DNA of 39,539 nucleotides from Alphaproteobacteria bacterium (lineage in GTDB: Bacteria; Pseudomonadota; Alphaproteobacteria; UBA9219; RGZA01). The stretch spans positions 1 through 39,539 of the forward strand of contig RGZA01000005.1 in NCBI GenBank assembly GCA_010031785.1, written 5' to 3'. Of the stretch, positions 28,497-38,996 are shown piece by piece; position 1 is the stretch's first letter, and every line of letters begins with the position of its first letter. A program made the position numbers and the translations under genes. The notes beneath the pieces are model-generated. The model was not told the origin of the DNA. It saw nothing but the letters and a program-made list of their open reading frames with translations, and searched no databases.

Positions 28497-30004
28497 TTTC
28501 GGTCATTCTGTATGGTCGCAATGACAGTCATGGATATAATCTGCACAAGCGTGCAGCGATAAGTCTGAACTGTATTGCGGAAGTATTAACCGACGCGGAT
28601 GATGAAATCATTTTTGTCGATTATAACACACCCGATGATTTTATCACGTTTCCTGAAGCGATTGCCGATACGCTTACCGAAAAATGCAAAAAACTTCTGC
28701 GTATTATTCGCGTGCGGCCAAAGCATCATAATAAATATTTTAAAGCAACGACCGATCTTGTGGCACTTGAACCCGTGTCCCGCAATGTAGGGTTTCGCGC
28801 CAGTAATCCCAAGAACCGTTGGATGCTCTGCACTAATACCGATATGGTGTTTGCTCCGCATGATGATGCCAAGTCACTCAGCGATATTGTGCGCAATTTG
28901 CCGGATGGGTTTTATGAGCTGCCACGCTATGAAATGCCTGATTTATTGTGGGAGCGCCTTGACCGTAAAAATCCGGTAGAGAATATCCGCCTCATGAAAG
29001 AATGGGGGATGCGCTATCACATCAATGAAATATTGGAGCGAATGGATTTTGTTCGTTTTGATGCACCGGGTGATTTTCAGCTCTTTTTACGTAGCGATAT
29101 TTTCAAAATTAATGGCTTTGATGAGCGTTATAATCTGGGATGGCATATGGATTCCAATTTATGCAAGCGGTTCAGCTTTATGTATGACCGGATTGAATCA
29201 GCGGACTCTTATCTTGCGGGCTGGCATTGTAATCACACGCGCACCAACAGCATCACGCATGGCTCGGGACGCAAAGCAAATTCATGGAATGACGTAGTCA
29301 AGCACGTTGTACGCCCTGATGTGCCAGAGCAGTGCGACACATGGGGATTGGTAAACGAGAGACTTGAAGAAATCAGACTTCCGGAAGTGCTTTACGAAGA
29401 TGTTTTGACCTTTCTTGACAGGCTTTCGTTTTCAGCGCTGGCCAAACCTTATCATTACCCGTGTCACGCCGATGAATGGATTGAATGTCCGCCTGAGCAT
29501 GTTAAGCCTTATCTCGCGGATATTCTCTATCCGTTATCGCGGGATGTTGTTGCAGGATATGTGGGATATGATGCAGAACAGTTTGTTGCCTTTGTTGAGG
29601 TATGGAAGGCGATGGGATTCAAAGGCGATATTCTTTTAGTTGGCCGCGAACAACAGGAAGCCTTTATCAAGGCATCGGGTCTTCCAACGTTAAAATGCGT
29701 GTTCCCCGAAGAGGCGGATCAGCAATGCGATATATTCGTTGGCCATTTTAGCACATGGACGCAGACAAGTTACTTGCGAATAAAAGAAGAAAATATTCGT
29801 ATGATTAATACCTTGCTCTATCTTTTGACATTGGAGCAGGATCGCGCAGTGTCCCCTACACATACGCTGCGCAAATTTCTGGTAACCAATGGGGGGCAAC
29901 TCGATGTATTGAAGCTTCTTAATCGTTATACGAATGCACAAAATGCCCCGTTTGGCACACGAATCAGGCATGGATTTGTTGTTCCCGCAAAGAAAGAAAA
30001 ATAA
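28493..30004 (+). CDS. GT-A fold glycosyltransferase-like protein
   Basis: 503 aa; EIIFVDYNTPDDF, NRWMLCTNTDMVFAP, DFQLFLRSDIFKINGFDERYNLGWHMDSNL. ATGA overlap with the upstream gene. Confidence 0.68.
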   Translation: MISVILYGRNDSHGYNLHKRAAISLNCIAEVLTDADDEIIFVDYNTPDDFITFPEAIADTLTEKCKKLLRIIRVRPKHHNKYFKATTDLVALEPVSRNVGFRASNPKNRWMLCTNTDMVFAPHDDAKSLSDIVRNLPDGFYELPRYEMPDLLWERLDRKNPVENIRLMKEWGMRYHINEILERMDFVRFDAPGDFQLFLRSDIFKINGFDERYNLGWHMDSNLCKRFSFMYDRIESADSYLAGWHCNHTRTNSITHGSGRKANSWNDVVKHVVRPDVPEQCDTWGLVNERLEEIRLPEVLYEDVLTFLDRLSFSALAKPYHYPCHADEWIECPPEHVKPYLADILYPLSRDVVAGYVGYDAEQFVAFVEVWKAMGFKGDILLVGREQQEAFIKASGLPTLKCVFPEEADQQCDIFVGHFSTWTQTSYLRIKEENIRMINTLLYLLTLEQDRAVSPTHTLRKFLVTNGGQLDVLKLLNRYTNAQNAPFGTRIRHGFVVPAKKEK

Positions 30005-30073
30005 CGCATACCTTGCATCCATAAGCATTTAGCGACAGATTAGAGGCTCTTATTCTTTAGGAGCGTTGAGATA

Positions 30074-31426
30074 ATGTCGGTTATGTCACTTTCGGTTATT
30101 GGTCTTGGAAAACTGGGTTCGCCCTTTGCAGCCGTCATGGCAGCCAAAGGGTTTAATGTCATTGGCATTGATAAAAACAAGAAATTTGTAACAGCGATCA
30201 ATAATGGCATCGCCCCCGTACCCGAACCGCAATTGCAGGAATATATTCGCAAAGGAAAATCACGCCTCAGCGCGACCATGGCGATGGATGAAGCGGTTCT
30301 GAATTCCGATATCAGTTTTATCATTGTACCAACCCCGTCGGGCAAAGATGGCACATTCAACAATGCCTATGTGCTTGATGCGATTAAGGAGATGGGACCA
30401 GCGATTGCCAAGAAAAAATCGCGGCACATTATTGTGGTGACTTCAACAGTTATGCCGGGGTCGAGCGATACGGTTATTCGCGCTGTGATTGAAAAGCATA
30501 CGGGAAAAATTGTCGGCGATACGGTGGGCTATTGCTATAACCCTGAATTTATTGCCCTTGGCAGTGTGGTCGCCGATATGCTTGATCCTGATTTTATTTT
30601 AATTGGTGAATCTGATGCGCGTTCGGGAAAAATCATTGGCGATATATATAAAAAAACCTGCGGTAAGGACACAGTTTTGCACCGCATGAATTGCGTCAAT
30701 GCAGAGCTGACCAAGATTTCGATCAATACCTTTGTCACCGCAAAAATTTCCTATGCGAACATGCTCACCGATATTTGCGAGCGTTTGCCGGGCGCCGATA
30801 TTGATGTGGTAACCGCAGCCGTGGGCGCAGATAGCCGCATTGGCAAAAAATATCTCAAAGGCGGCGTTGCCTATGGCGGCCCGTGCTTTCCGCGCGATAA
30901 TATTGCGCTATCGATGATGGCGCGCAAACTGGGTGCGCGCGTTGATCTGTCGTTTGCAACCGATCGCATCAATGATTACCAAACAGAACGTTTGGTTAAA
31001 CGCATTGAAAAAATGTTTCCATCGGGCGCGCATATTGGCATTGCTGGCATGTCCTATAAACCCAATACACCTGTGATTGAACGCAGCGCGGGTGTTGCAC
31101 TTGCCGCTGCGCTTATCCGCGAAGGGTACAAGGTTTTTATTACTGATCCACTAGCAGCAAAGCCAGCCAAAGAAGCCTTAAAAGGTAAAGTAACCATTAT
31201 CAGCGATATTAAAATGCTGAGTGCCAAGGTAGATATGTTGCTCGTGATGACCCCATTAAATGAATATCGCGTTTTGAGTGCACGCAGCCTTGGCAAGCGC
31301 AAAAACCCTCTTGTGATCATCGATTGCTGGCGCATCTTTGATCAAGGCAGCTTTGGTAAAAAGGCGACCGTGCTCGCACTGGGCCGCGGCGATAGCTTTG
31401 TACATATAAAATCGAAAAAAGGATAA
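30074..31426 (+). CDS. UDP-glucose/GDP-mannose dehydrogenase family protein
   Basis: SVIGLGKLGSPFAAVMAAKGFNVIGID, YNPEFIALGSV, catalytic GGPCFPRDNIAL, GMSYKPNTPVIERSAG. Confidence 0.93.
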   Translation: MSVMSLSVIGLGKLGSPFAAVMAAKGFNVIGIDKNKKFVTAINNGIAPVPEPQLQEYIRKGKSRLSATMAMDEAVLNSDISFIIVPTPSGKDGTFNNAYVLDAIKEMGPAIAKKKSRHIIVVTSTVMPGSSDTVIRAVIEKHTGKIVGDTVGYCYNPEFIALGSVVADMLDPDFILIGESDARSGKIIGDIYKKTCGKDTVLHRMNCVNAELTKISINTFVTAKISYANMLTDICERLPGADIDVVTAAVGADSRIGKKYLKGGVAYGGPCFPRDNIALSMMARKLGARVDLSFATDRINDYQTERLVKRIEKMFPSGAHIGIAGMSYKPNTPVIERSAGVALAAALIREGYKVFITDPLAAKPAKEALKGKVTIISDIKMLSAKVDMLLVMTPLNEYRVLSARSLGKRKNPLVIIDCWRIFDQGSFGKKATVLALGRGDSFVHIKSKKG

Positions 31427-31429
31427 ATC

Positions 31430-32572
31430 ATGCCCATTAGTCTTATAAATGAAGCCAAGAATGAATGGATTGTTGTAACCGGCGCGGGTGGGTTTATCGG
31501 TGGCCATCTGGTGGCGGAACTTCGCCGCAAGGGATTTACGAAAATTCGTGGTGTGGATGTAAAACCGCTCGTCGAGTGGTATCAACGCTATGATGATGTT
31601 GATAACCGCCAGAATAATCTAAAAGAAATGCAAGCCTGCTATGATGTGTGCAAGGGTGCACGTGTTGTATTTAATCTTGCGGCCGATATGGGCGGTATGT
31701 GGTTTATCGAGCGTTTTAAAGCTGAATGCATGCTCTCCGTCCTCATTAGCACCAATATGCTGCTTGCTGCGCGCGATAGTGGCGTTGATCGCTTCTTTTA
31801 TGCATCCTCAGCGTGCGTTTACAATGCCGACAAGCAGAAAAATGCTGCGGTAACACCGCTTCGTGAATCCGATGCCTATCCTGCACTGTGCGAAGATGGC
31901 TATGGCTGGGAAAAATTATTCTCCGAACGCATGGCGCGGCATTTTATGGAAGATTATTTCATGACCACGCGCGTTGCGCGCTTTCATAATGTTTATGGTC
32001 CGCAAGGTACCTATGATGGCGGGCGCGAAAAAGCACCCGCTGCGATTTGCCGTAAAATTGCGCAAGCTAAACTGACCGGGCATCATGAAATTGATATCTG
32101 GGGCGATGGCGAACAAACACGTAGCTTTATGTATATTGATGATTGCCTTGAAGGCATTCTGCGCATCATGGAAAGTGATTGCAGCGTACCGCTCAATCTG
32201 GGTAGTGATGAGCTGGTATCAATCAACCAGATGGTATCGATTGTACAAGGCATTGCCGGGATTAAGCTAAAACGCAATTACCAGCTTGATGCGCCGCAAG
32301 GCGTGCGTGGCCGTAATAGCGATAACACCACAATTAAAAAAGAAATCGGTTGGGCGCCAAATATTACGCTGCAAGCTGGCCTTGAAAAAACCTATGCATG
32401 GATTTATGACGAATTAAGTAAACCGGTGAGCGAACGCAAGGCTGCTTTTGTCGAAAAAACCGATGATCGCTATGCAGGTGCATTGGGTCTGTCTGCCTTG
32501 GCGGGCTTGCCCGAAAATATTCCAGCGATGGGTCTGTTTAAGTCAGACGATAAAGCAAAGAAATTCGTTTAG
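31430..32572 (+). CDS. NAD-dependent epimerase (SDR), GDP-mannose 3,5-epimerase-like
   Basis: VVTGAGGFIGGHLV, NLAADMGGMWFIE, FFYASSACVYN, RFHNVYGPQGTYDGGREKAPAAICRK, WGDGEQTRSFMYIDDCLEGILR, GVRGRNSDNTTIKKEIGWAPN. Confidence 0.85.
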   Translation: MPISLINEAKNEWIVVTGAGGFIGGHLVAELRRKGFTKIRGVDVKPLVEWYQRYDDVDNRQNNLKEMQACYDVCKGARVVFNLAADMGGMWFIERFKAECMLSVLISTNMLLAARDSGVDRFFYASSACVYNADKQKNAAVTPLRESDAYPALCEDGYGWEKLFSERMARHFMEDYFMTTRVARFHNVYGPQGTYDGGREKAPAAICRKIAQAKLTGHHEIDIWGDGEQTRSFMYIDDCLEGILRIMESDCSVPLNLGSDELVSINQMVSIVQGIAGIKLKRNYQLDAPQGVRGRNSDNTTIKKEIGWAPNITLQAGLEKTYAWIYDELSKPVSERKAAFVEKTDDRYAGALGLSALAGLPENIPAMGLFKSDDKAKKFV

Positions 32573-33399
32573 CGCGCAATTGCTGTTACGCAGAGATGCC
32601 AGCCTAACCATTTTTCCAGCCAGCGGAATAGCGGGCGGGGCATCCATGCGAAATACCATTCGCGGCGATAGATATACTGCACATAATCAGGAATGAAATA
32701 GGGAAAGATGTGATCGACAAAAATGTCTTTCACTTCAAAGCCTTGCTTTTCAACATACTCGGTAAGGCTTTTCTTGGTATAGACATAGGTCACGGGGCAC
32801 CCCGTTTGTGCCTCGGAATGCTTGGCAATCAGCGCTTCGGTCTGGCTAAAACGGAAGCCTTCCTGCGCCAATATCCAGAACACTTTCCACGACCATTTGT
32901 AATACATCATGATTTTGATTTCGGTGCCGGGCTTGGCGTAATTACGAATTTCGGCCAGTGCCACATCGGGGTGCGGCGTGTGATGCAATACACCAAACGA
33001 ATAAATGAGATCATAGATTTCAATGGGAACTGTTTTGCTCAGCTCCTCTGAATTGCAATTATAAAATCTAATTTTATCGGATAGACCCAAAACCTCGGCG
33101 CGTTGCTTGGCAAGATTGATGGATTCCGTGGAAAGATCAACAGCGGTGACGGTTGCGCCCGCGCGCGCAAAGTTGATAGTATCTGTGCCAAGGCCACAGC
33201 CGATTTCCAAAACTTTTTTGCCTTTCCAACGTTCAAATTCGGCAAAGGCAGGAATATGCGGCTCAACAAAATATTTACGCGCTTCTATCTCATTAAAATA
33301 GTCTTTGCTGCCAACGGGTTTGGTCGAATGGCGGATGTTGCACGGGCGCTTATCCCAATAGGATTTTACCTGTTCGATCGGTATTTTGGCAAAATCCAT
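32569..33399 (-). CDS. Class I SAM-dependent methyltransferase
   Basis: KVLEIGCGLGTDTINFARAGATVTAVDLSTESI; YDLIYSFGVLHHTPHPDVAL. Confidence 0.93.
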   Translation of the reverse strand: MDFAKIPIEQVKSYWDKRPCNIRHSTKPVGSKDYFNEIEARKYFVEPHIPAFAEFERWKGKKVLEIGCGLGTDTINFARAGATVTAVDLSTESINLAKQRAEVLGLSDKIRFYNCNSEELSKTVPIEIYDLIYSFGVLHHTPHPDVALAEIRNYAKPGTEIKIMMYYKWSWKVFWILAQEGFRFSQTEALIAKHSEAQTGCPVTYVYTKKSLTEYVEKQGFEVKDIFVDHIFPYFIPDYVQYIYRREWYFAWMPRPLFRWLEKWLGWHLCVTAIAR

Positions 33400-33499
33400 A
33401 GCAAGGCCTTTATGTGCGTTTTAAGAGTGGGGTTGCGGCGCAGGAATGATATACGATATTATTTCTGGACCATTTTCACAACTATCAAAAAGATCCCTT

Positions 33500-34948
33500 A
33501 TGAACCCGCTATCGCAAACCCCATTATTCCAAACCAACGACCTTTTCTTTAACCGCTCCGGCATGGATCAGGGGCGGATTGAGCGGCTGGTGCAAGACAC
33601 GCTCAGAGGCCTGGATGATGGCGAATTATTTCTTGAATATGTTTCAAGCGAAAATTTTGTCTTTGATGATGGCAAATTGAAAATGACCAATGTCGATACT
33701 TCGCAAGGCTTTGGCCTGCGCGGGGTGGTTGGCGATGTCACGGGCCTTGCGCATGCAACGATGCTTGATGAAGCAGCGATTATCCGCGCTGCGCAAACCG
33801 TGCAGGCGGTAAAATCAGGACGTAGTGGCAGTGCTGCGCTTGATCCTGTGCCGACCAACCGTCATCTTTATACCGATGCCAACCCGCTCACCGCGATGGG
33901 CTTTGAAGATAAAATAAAATTACTGCAGGCTATGGATTCCTATGCGCGCGGCAAAGATCCGCGTGTATCGCAGGTTAGTGTTACGCTGGCGGGTTCATGG
34001 CAGGCGGTGCAGATTATTCGCGCATCGGGCCAGCGTCTTGCGGATATCCGTCCGCTTGTGCGCTTGAACGTAACTGTAATCATGCGCGATGGCACGCGCC
34101 AGGAATCCGGCTGGGCAGGCGGTGGTGGTCGTGAAGCCTATGCGCGGTTTGTCGAGCCAACCTACTGGATGCCGATGGTGGATACGGCCGTTGCGATGGC
34201 AGAAACCAATTTGCGCTCGGTTGATGCGCCTGCCGGTGAAACAACAGTGGTGCTGGGGCCCGGCTGGCCGGGCGTATTGCTGCATGAAGCAATCGGCCAT
34301 GGGCTGGAAGGCGATTTTAACCGCAAGAAAACATCGGTGTTTTCATCACTGATTGGCAGCCGCGTGGCAGCGCCCGGCATAACGGTAGTGGATGATGGTG
34401 CGATTGAAAATCGCCGTGGCTCATTATCGATTGATGATGAAGGCACGCCAACCCAGCGCACCGTATTGATCGAAGATGGGATTCTGGTTGGCTATATGCA
34501 GGATCGTCTCAATGGGCGTTTGATGGGCACGGGCTCAACGGGCAATGGCCGCCGTCAGGGCTTTGCGCATAAACCAATGCCACGCATGACCAATACGCAT
34601 ATGCTTTCGGGCACCTATTCCCCGGAAGAAATTATCGCATCGGTTAAAAATGGAATTTACGCCGCGCAATTTGGCGGTGGGCAGGTGGATATTACATCGG
34701 GCAAATTCGTATTCTCCGCGCAGGAAGCCTATAAAATCGAAGATGGCAAAATCACCACACCCATCAAGGGCGCAACGTTGATTGGCAGCGGCGCGGATGC
34801 ACTTAAACGCATCAGCATGGTGGGCAATGACAGCACGCTGGATGGCGGTATTGGCACCTGTGGCAAAGATGGCCAAAGCGTACCGGTTGGCGTTGGCCAG
34901 CCGACCATGAAGATTGATGCGATGACGGTAGGCGGAGCAGCAGTTTAA
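33500..34948 (+). CDS. tldD: Metalloprotease TldD
   Basis: GPGWPGVLLHEAIGHGLEGDFNRKKTSVFS (HExxxH), GTGSTGNGRRQGFAHKPMPRMTNTHMLSG. Start at ATG 33500 (AAAAAGATCCCTTATGAAC). Confidence 0.96.
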   Translation: MNPLSQTPLFQTNDLFFNRSGMDQGRIERLVQDTLRGLDDGELFLEYVSSENFVFDDGKLKMTNVDTSQGFGLRGVVGDVTGLAHATMLDEAAIIRAAQTVQAVKSGRSGSAALDPVPTNRHLYTDANPLTAMGFEDKIKLLQAMDSYARGKDPRVSQVSVTLAGSWQAVQIIRASGQRLADIRPLVRLNVTVIMRDGTRQESGWAGGGGREAYARFVEPTYWMPMVDTAVAMAETNLRSVDAPAGETTVVLGPGWPGVLLHEAIGHGLEGDFNRKKTSVFSSLIGSRVAAPGITVVDDGAIENRRGSLSIDDEGTPTQRTVLIEDGILVGYMQDRLNGRLMGTGSTGNGRRQGFAHKPMPRMTNTHMLSGTYSPEEIIASVKNGIYAAQFGGGQVDITSGKFVFSAQEAYKIEDGKITTPIKGATLIGSGADALKRISMVGNDSTLDGGIGTCGKDGQSVPVGVGQPTMKIDAMTVGGAAV

Positions 34949-36915
34949 GGCTTTGCTAGCAAGCCTTGCTTGACCTTATAGAGGCTGAACTCTTTTTCCG
35001 ATGGGATGGTCACGGGCTCTAGCCACGCTGGAATTTTATCCTTGGATAGGCGAAAGCCGAGTGAGGCTTGTGCTATCTTTTTCTCATCTGTTTCAATTTC
35101 TGAACTCAGCGTGCCTTGGTAATAGGATGCTTTGCACACCAGCACGTAATCGAGGTTGAGTTTTTTAGCAATGGATCGCGCAGCGTTATCATCATCTTTG
35201 GAGCGGAAGAATAGCACCATATCGGTGATGCCGCGATCATTGCGGTGATAGGGCGCGCTGATGAAATTGTGTGGCGTATAGAACATGAATTCCGGCGTGT
35301 AATCCATCTGCGCCATGATTGTGGCTGTTACCTTTTCCTTATCATGCAGATTGTGTAGATAACCAATGACGCGCGAGCGGTCATTGCATGGCAATGGCGC
35401 AGCATTGCCCAGATAAAACATCAGATCTGGATTGATTTTACTGCCCTGAATAATCCCCGGAATAAGAAGCGCTGGCAGCAGCGTGAAGGAAAGAACAACG
35501 GTTATTTCCCATGCAAAGAGCTGCCGCCCGCTATAATGCTGCGGCAGGGTGCGCAGGTAATTGAGCATGAGCCAGACAAGGGGAATAATCGCTACCATTT
35601 GCGCATAGCTGATCACGCGCACTTCCCAGAACATCGCAAGGCCCGTATAGAAGCTTGCAAAAAAGGCATAAAGCAGCCACATCCGCCGCATGCGCAGCGA
35701 GGTGCGCGGTTTAAATAATTGATAAAGGCTTGTCGCAACTGCAATGCTCGGTGCAAAGAGCCGTGTGGTCATGTAATAAATCGCACCGCCAATGCTTTGG
35801 TTGGGCGTGATGGCAAAATGATCGCCCAGCGTTAGCCATGCCTCAAAAAACGGCACTGCTTCGCGAATATTGGGAAAGAAAACTTGGTTTAGTAATGGGT
35901 TCACTTTGGCATAAGGCCCTGCGATAAAATCAGGAAATTGCTGCAGAAAAAAATACAGATCAACAAGGCCCGCAAACAGCGCGAAAGCAAAAAGAATGGC
36001 GCTGTTTTTAGTAAGGCGCGAACAGCCCCATAACGCTGTAAAAAATGCGAGCGTATAAGCCGCAACCATCACATAAAAGAACGAATAGGAATCATAATTG
36101 ATGACCCAGCGATCTGCAGGCGCTTTGGCCACCAATAATACAAGAAGGCTGGTTACCAAAAGCGATGCACCAAACACCACGCCATCGCTGAAATGCGGGC
36201 GCTTGAACAGGATCATGAGCAGGCTAAGGCAGAGCCCTGTTCCCAGAAGCATGGGGAGGATTTCTGCGCCATTCCACATCGTAATGCCAATCGCAGCACC
36301 CGCAAGGATCGCCATCAAACGATGCTGGATGCCAAGCGTCATATTTTGCAGCGCATAAAACGCAATCGCAGCGCCCAGCAAAATATAGGCATGATGATCA
36401 ACCCGCATCGGCATATATTGAAAGATCAGTTGCATGCATAGCGGCACGATGAAGCAGACAATCCCTGCCCATGATTTGCCAAGCATTGGGCGCGCCCATG
36501 CGCGCATAGTTTTTAAAAGCGCAAATAGCAACATGCATGGCACAATAAAAGCGGCCAACAATGCAATGCTGGTGCGCGGTGCATCCCAGCGGAAGAAATG
36601 ATTGACCGCATCAAGGATAATCATTAGCCCGGCGAGAGGCACGTCCACCAGACGTGCCCAATGCATGCTTATAATATGCTGCGGGTACAGATGTGGCAGC
36701 TGCATATCAAACCAGCTTTGCCCATCAAGCCAGTTGGAAACCTGGATCAGGCGCACATAATCATCGGTATCGGGAAGGGTCCAGTGATGAAAATTGCTGT
36801 TCGGGTTGTAAATGACCGACACAATGACATAGAGCAATACAACCCAATGCGTGGTGCGAAAAGGCGGACGAAACGCATCAATAAAAAAGCGAAAAAGGAT
36901 GGTCGTCCAGGTCAT
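34945..36915 (-). CDS. Polytopic membrane protein, probable GT-C/oligosaccharyltransferase-like glycosyltransferase
   Basis: 656 aa; N-terminal loop DTDDYVRLIQVSNWLDGQSWFDMQLPHLYPQHIISMHWARLVDVPLAG; many hydrophobic segments. Confidence 0.65.
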   Translation of the reverse strand: MTWTTILFRFFIDAFRPPFRTTHWVVLLYVIVSVIYNPNSNFHHWTLPDTDDYVRLIQVSNWLDGQSWFDMQLPHLYPQHIISMHWARLVDVPLAGLMIILDAVNHFFRWDAPRTSIALLAAFIVPCMLLFALLKTMRAWARPMLGKSWAGIVCFIVPLCMQLIFQYMPMRVDHHAYILLGAAIAFYALQNMTLGIQHRLMAILAGAAIGITMWNGAEILPMLLGTGLCLSLLMILFKRPHFSDGVVFGASLLVTSLLVLLVAKAPADRWVINYDSYSFFYVMVAAYTLAFFTALWGCSRLTKNSAILFAFALFAGLVDLYFFLQQFPDFIAGPYAKVNPLLNQVFFPNIREAVPFFEAWLTLGDHFAITPNQSIGGAIYYMTTRLFAPSIAVATSLYQLFKPRTSLRMRRMWLLYAFFASFYTGLAMFWEVRVISYAQMVAIIPLVWLMLNYLRTLPQHYSGRQLFAWEITVVLSFTLLPALLIPGIIQGSKINPDLMFYLGNAAPLPCNDRSRVIGYLHNLHDKEKVTATIMAQMDYTPEFMFYTPHNFISAPYHRNDRGITDMVLFFRSKDDDNAARSIAKKLNLDYVLVCKASYYQGTLSSEIETDEKKIAQASLGFRLSKDKIPAWLEPVTIPSEKEFSLYKVKQGLLAKP

Positions 36916-36943
36916 AGGGAAAAAGCATTCGTTTTATTGAAAA

Positions 36944-36973
36944 CTGTCACGCCCGCCTTCGCGGGCATGACAG
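36944..36973. repeat. Short palindromic repeat (REP-like hairpin)
   Basis: CTGTCACGCCCGC-CTTC-GCGGGCATGACAG, one mismatch in a 13-bp stem. Confidence 0.75.
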
Positions 36974-36989
36974 CCTTTTATGACTATTC

Positions 36990-38903
36990 TTACGTACCTT
37001 GTGTTTCAACGCCGGGTGGCAGGCTTGCGCTGGAAGGCACAGAACCCTGTTTGCTTGCAACCGGCTTGGCAGGCGGCGGGTTGTTATTGTCACGGTTGAT
37101 GTTTTCACCACGCAACAGCGCCCGCACTTCATCGCCCGACAAGGTTTCATATTCAAGTAACGCGCTTGAAACCTTATGCAGATCATCAAGGTGCGTTGTC
37201 AGGATTTCGCGCGCCTTGCTTTCTGCCCAATCAATGATCTTGCGCAATTCTTCGTCAATACGGCGGTTGGTTTCTTCCGATACATTTTGTTGGCGTGCAA
37301 CGGAATGGCCCATAAACACTTCTTCTTCGTTTGAATTATAACGAATGGTGCCAAGCGTTTCATTCATGCCAAATTCTGTGACCATGCGCCGGGCTAGACC
37401 AGTTGCGCGTTCAATATCATTGGATGCACCGGTTGTGACATGATCGCTGCCAAAAATGATTTCTTCAGCTACGCGGCCACCAAACAATGATGCAAGCTGT
37501 GATTTAAGTTGCAGCTTGGACATCGAATAACGATCCTGCTCTGGCAAACTCATGGTTACACCAAGGGCGCGGCCGCGCGGAATGATCGTAACCTTATGCA
37601 ACGGGTCATGTTCAGGCATATGAATACCCACCAGCGCATGGCCAACTTCGTGATAAGCCGTCAGCTTCTTTTCCTTTTCGGTCATGACCATGGAGCGGCG
37701 CTCAGCGCCCATCATAACCTTGTCTTTGGCATGTTCAAGTTCGGCCATACCAATGGTATTAAGGTTGCGGCGCGCTGCCATCAACGCTGCTTCATTGACA
37801 AGATTGGCAAGATCAGCACCTGAAAAGCCCGGTGTGCCGCGTGCAATCACACGCGCATCAACATCAGCAGCCAAGGGCACTTTACGCATGTGCACGCGCA
37901 GGATTTTTTCACGGCCCGCAATATCAGGGTTAGGAACAACCACTTGCCGGTCAAAACGACCCGGACGTAAAAGCGCAGGATCAAGCACATCGGGGCGATT
38001 GGTTGCTGCGATCAGGATCACGCCTTCATTGGCTTCAAAGCCATCCATCTCAACAAGCAATTGATTGAGCGTTTGCTCGCGCTCATCATTGCCGCCGCCA
38101 ACACCTGCGCCGCGTTTGCGGCCCAGCGCATCAATTTCATCGATAAAGATAATGCATGGTGCATTCTTTTTACCTTGTTCAAACATATCGCGTACGCGGG
38201 CAGCGCCAACGCCAACAAACATTTCAACAAAGTCAGAACCGGAAATGGTGAAGAACGGCACATTGGCTTCACCCGCAACCGCGCGCGCGATCAAGGTTTT
38301 ACCAGTACCTGGTGGGCCAACAAGCAAAACACCTTTTGGAATTTTACCGCCCAAACGCTGGAATTTTTGTGGTTCCTTAAGAAAATCGACGATTTCAGTC
38401 AGTTCTTGCTTGGCTTCATCAACGCCTGCGACATCTTCAAATACAACCTTGCCGGTTTTTTCGGTCAGCATGCGTGCGCGGCTTTTGCCAAAGCCCATTG
38501 CCTTGCCGCTGCCTGATTGCATCTGGCGCATAAAAAAAATCCATACGCCTATCAGCAGCAGCATGGGGAACCAGCCGATCAGTACGCCAAGAAGACTTGG
38601 CTGATTGCCATCTTCGGGCTGTGCAGTAACGCGCACATTCTTATCGCGAATGAGGTCGGTGAAATTCGTATTGGGCGGCACATAGGTGCTGAAGGATTCT
38701 TTATCAGGACCACGGCCATAAATCGTCTGGCCTTTAATGGTGATGTCGCTGACTTTTTTCTCATCCACGCGGGCAAGGAGATCACTGAACGGAATGGTTG
38801 CGCTAACCACAACTGGGGATTGCGTTTGCATCATGTTATAAAGACCGGCCAGAATGGCGATCATTAAAATCCATACCAGAATGTTTTTGCCAAAATTATT
38901 CAA
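36990..38903 (-). CDS. ftsH: ATP-dependent zinc metalloprotease FtsH
   Basis: [51 protein letters not shown], two N-terminal TM segments. Confidence 0.99.
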   Translation of the reverse strand: MNNFGKNILVWILMIAILAGLYNMMQTQSPVVVSATIPFSDLLARVDEKKVSDITIKGQTIYGRGPDKESFSTYVPPNTNFTDLIRDKNVRVTAQPEDGNQPSLLGVLIGWFPMLLLIGVWIFFMRQMQSGSGKAMGFGKSRARMLTEKTGKVVFEDVAGVDEAKQELTEIVDFLKEPQKFQRLGGKIPKGVLLVGPPGTGKTLIARAVAGEANVPFFTISGSDFVEMFVGVGAARVRDMFEQGKKNAPCIIFIDEIDALGRKRGAGVGGGNDEREQTLNQLLVEMDGFEANEGVILIAATNRPDVLDPALLRPGRFDRQVVVPNPDIAGREKILRVHMRKVPLAADVDARVIARGTPGFSGADLANLVNEAALMAARRNLNTIGMAELEHAKDKVMMGAERRSMVMTEKEKKLTAYHEVGHALVGIHMPEHDPLHKVTIIPRGRALGVTMSLPEQDRYSMSKLQLKSQLASLFGGRVAEEIIFGSDHVTTGASNDIERATGLARRMVTEFGMNETLGTIRYNSNEEEVFMGHSVARQQNVSEETNRRIDEELRKIIDWAESKAREILTTHLDDLHKVSSALLEYETLSGDEVRALLRGENINRDNNNPPPAKPVASKQGSVPSSASLPPGVETQGT

Positions 38904-38996
38904 AGGATCCTCGATTGTTGGGTCGTTTTACGTAAAGACATTATATAGTGCCCGGAAATGATTAAACAACATCAAACGGCCCCATAAATAAACGAG

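Noticed and set aside
36661-37341. 226-aa + strand ORF across the GT-C/ftsH junction
   Set aside because: Antisense to two real genes and includes VTPAFAGMT, a typical repeat translation.
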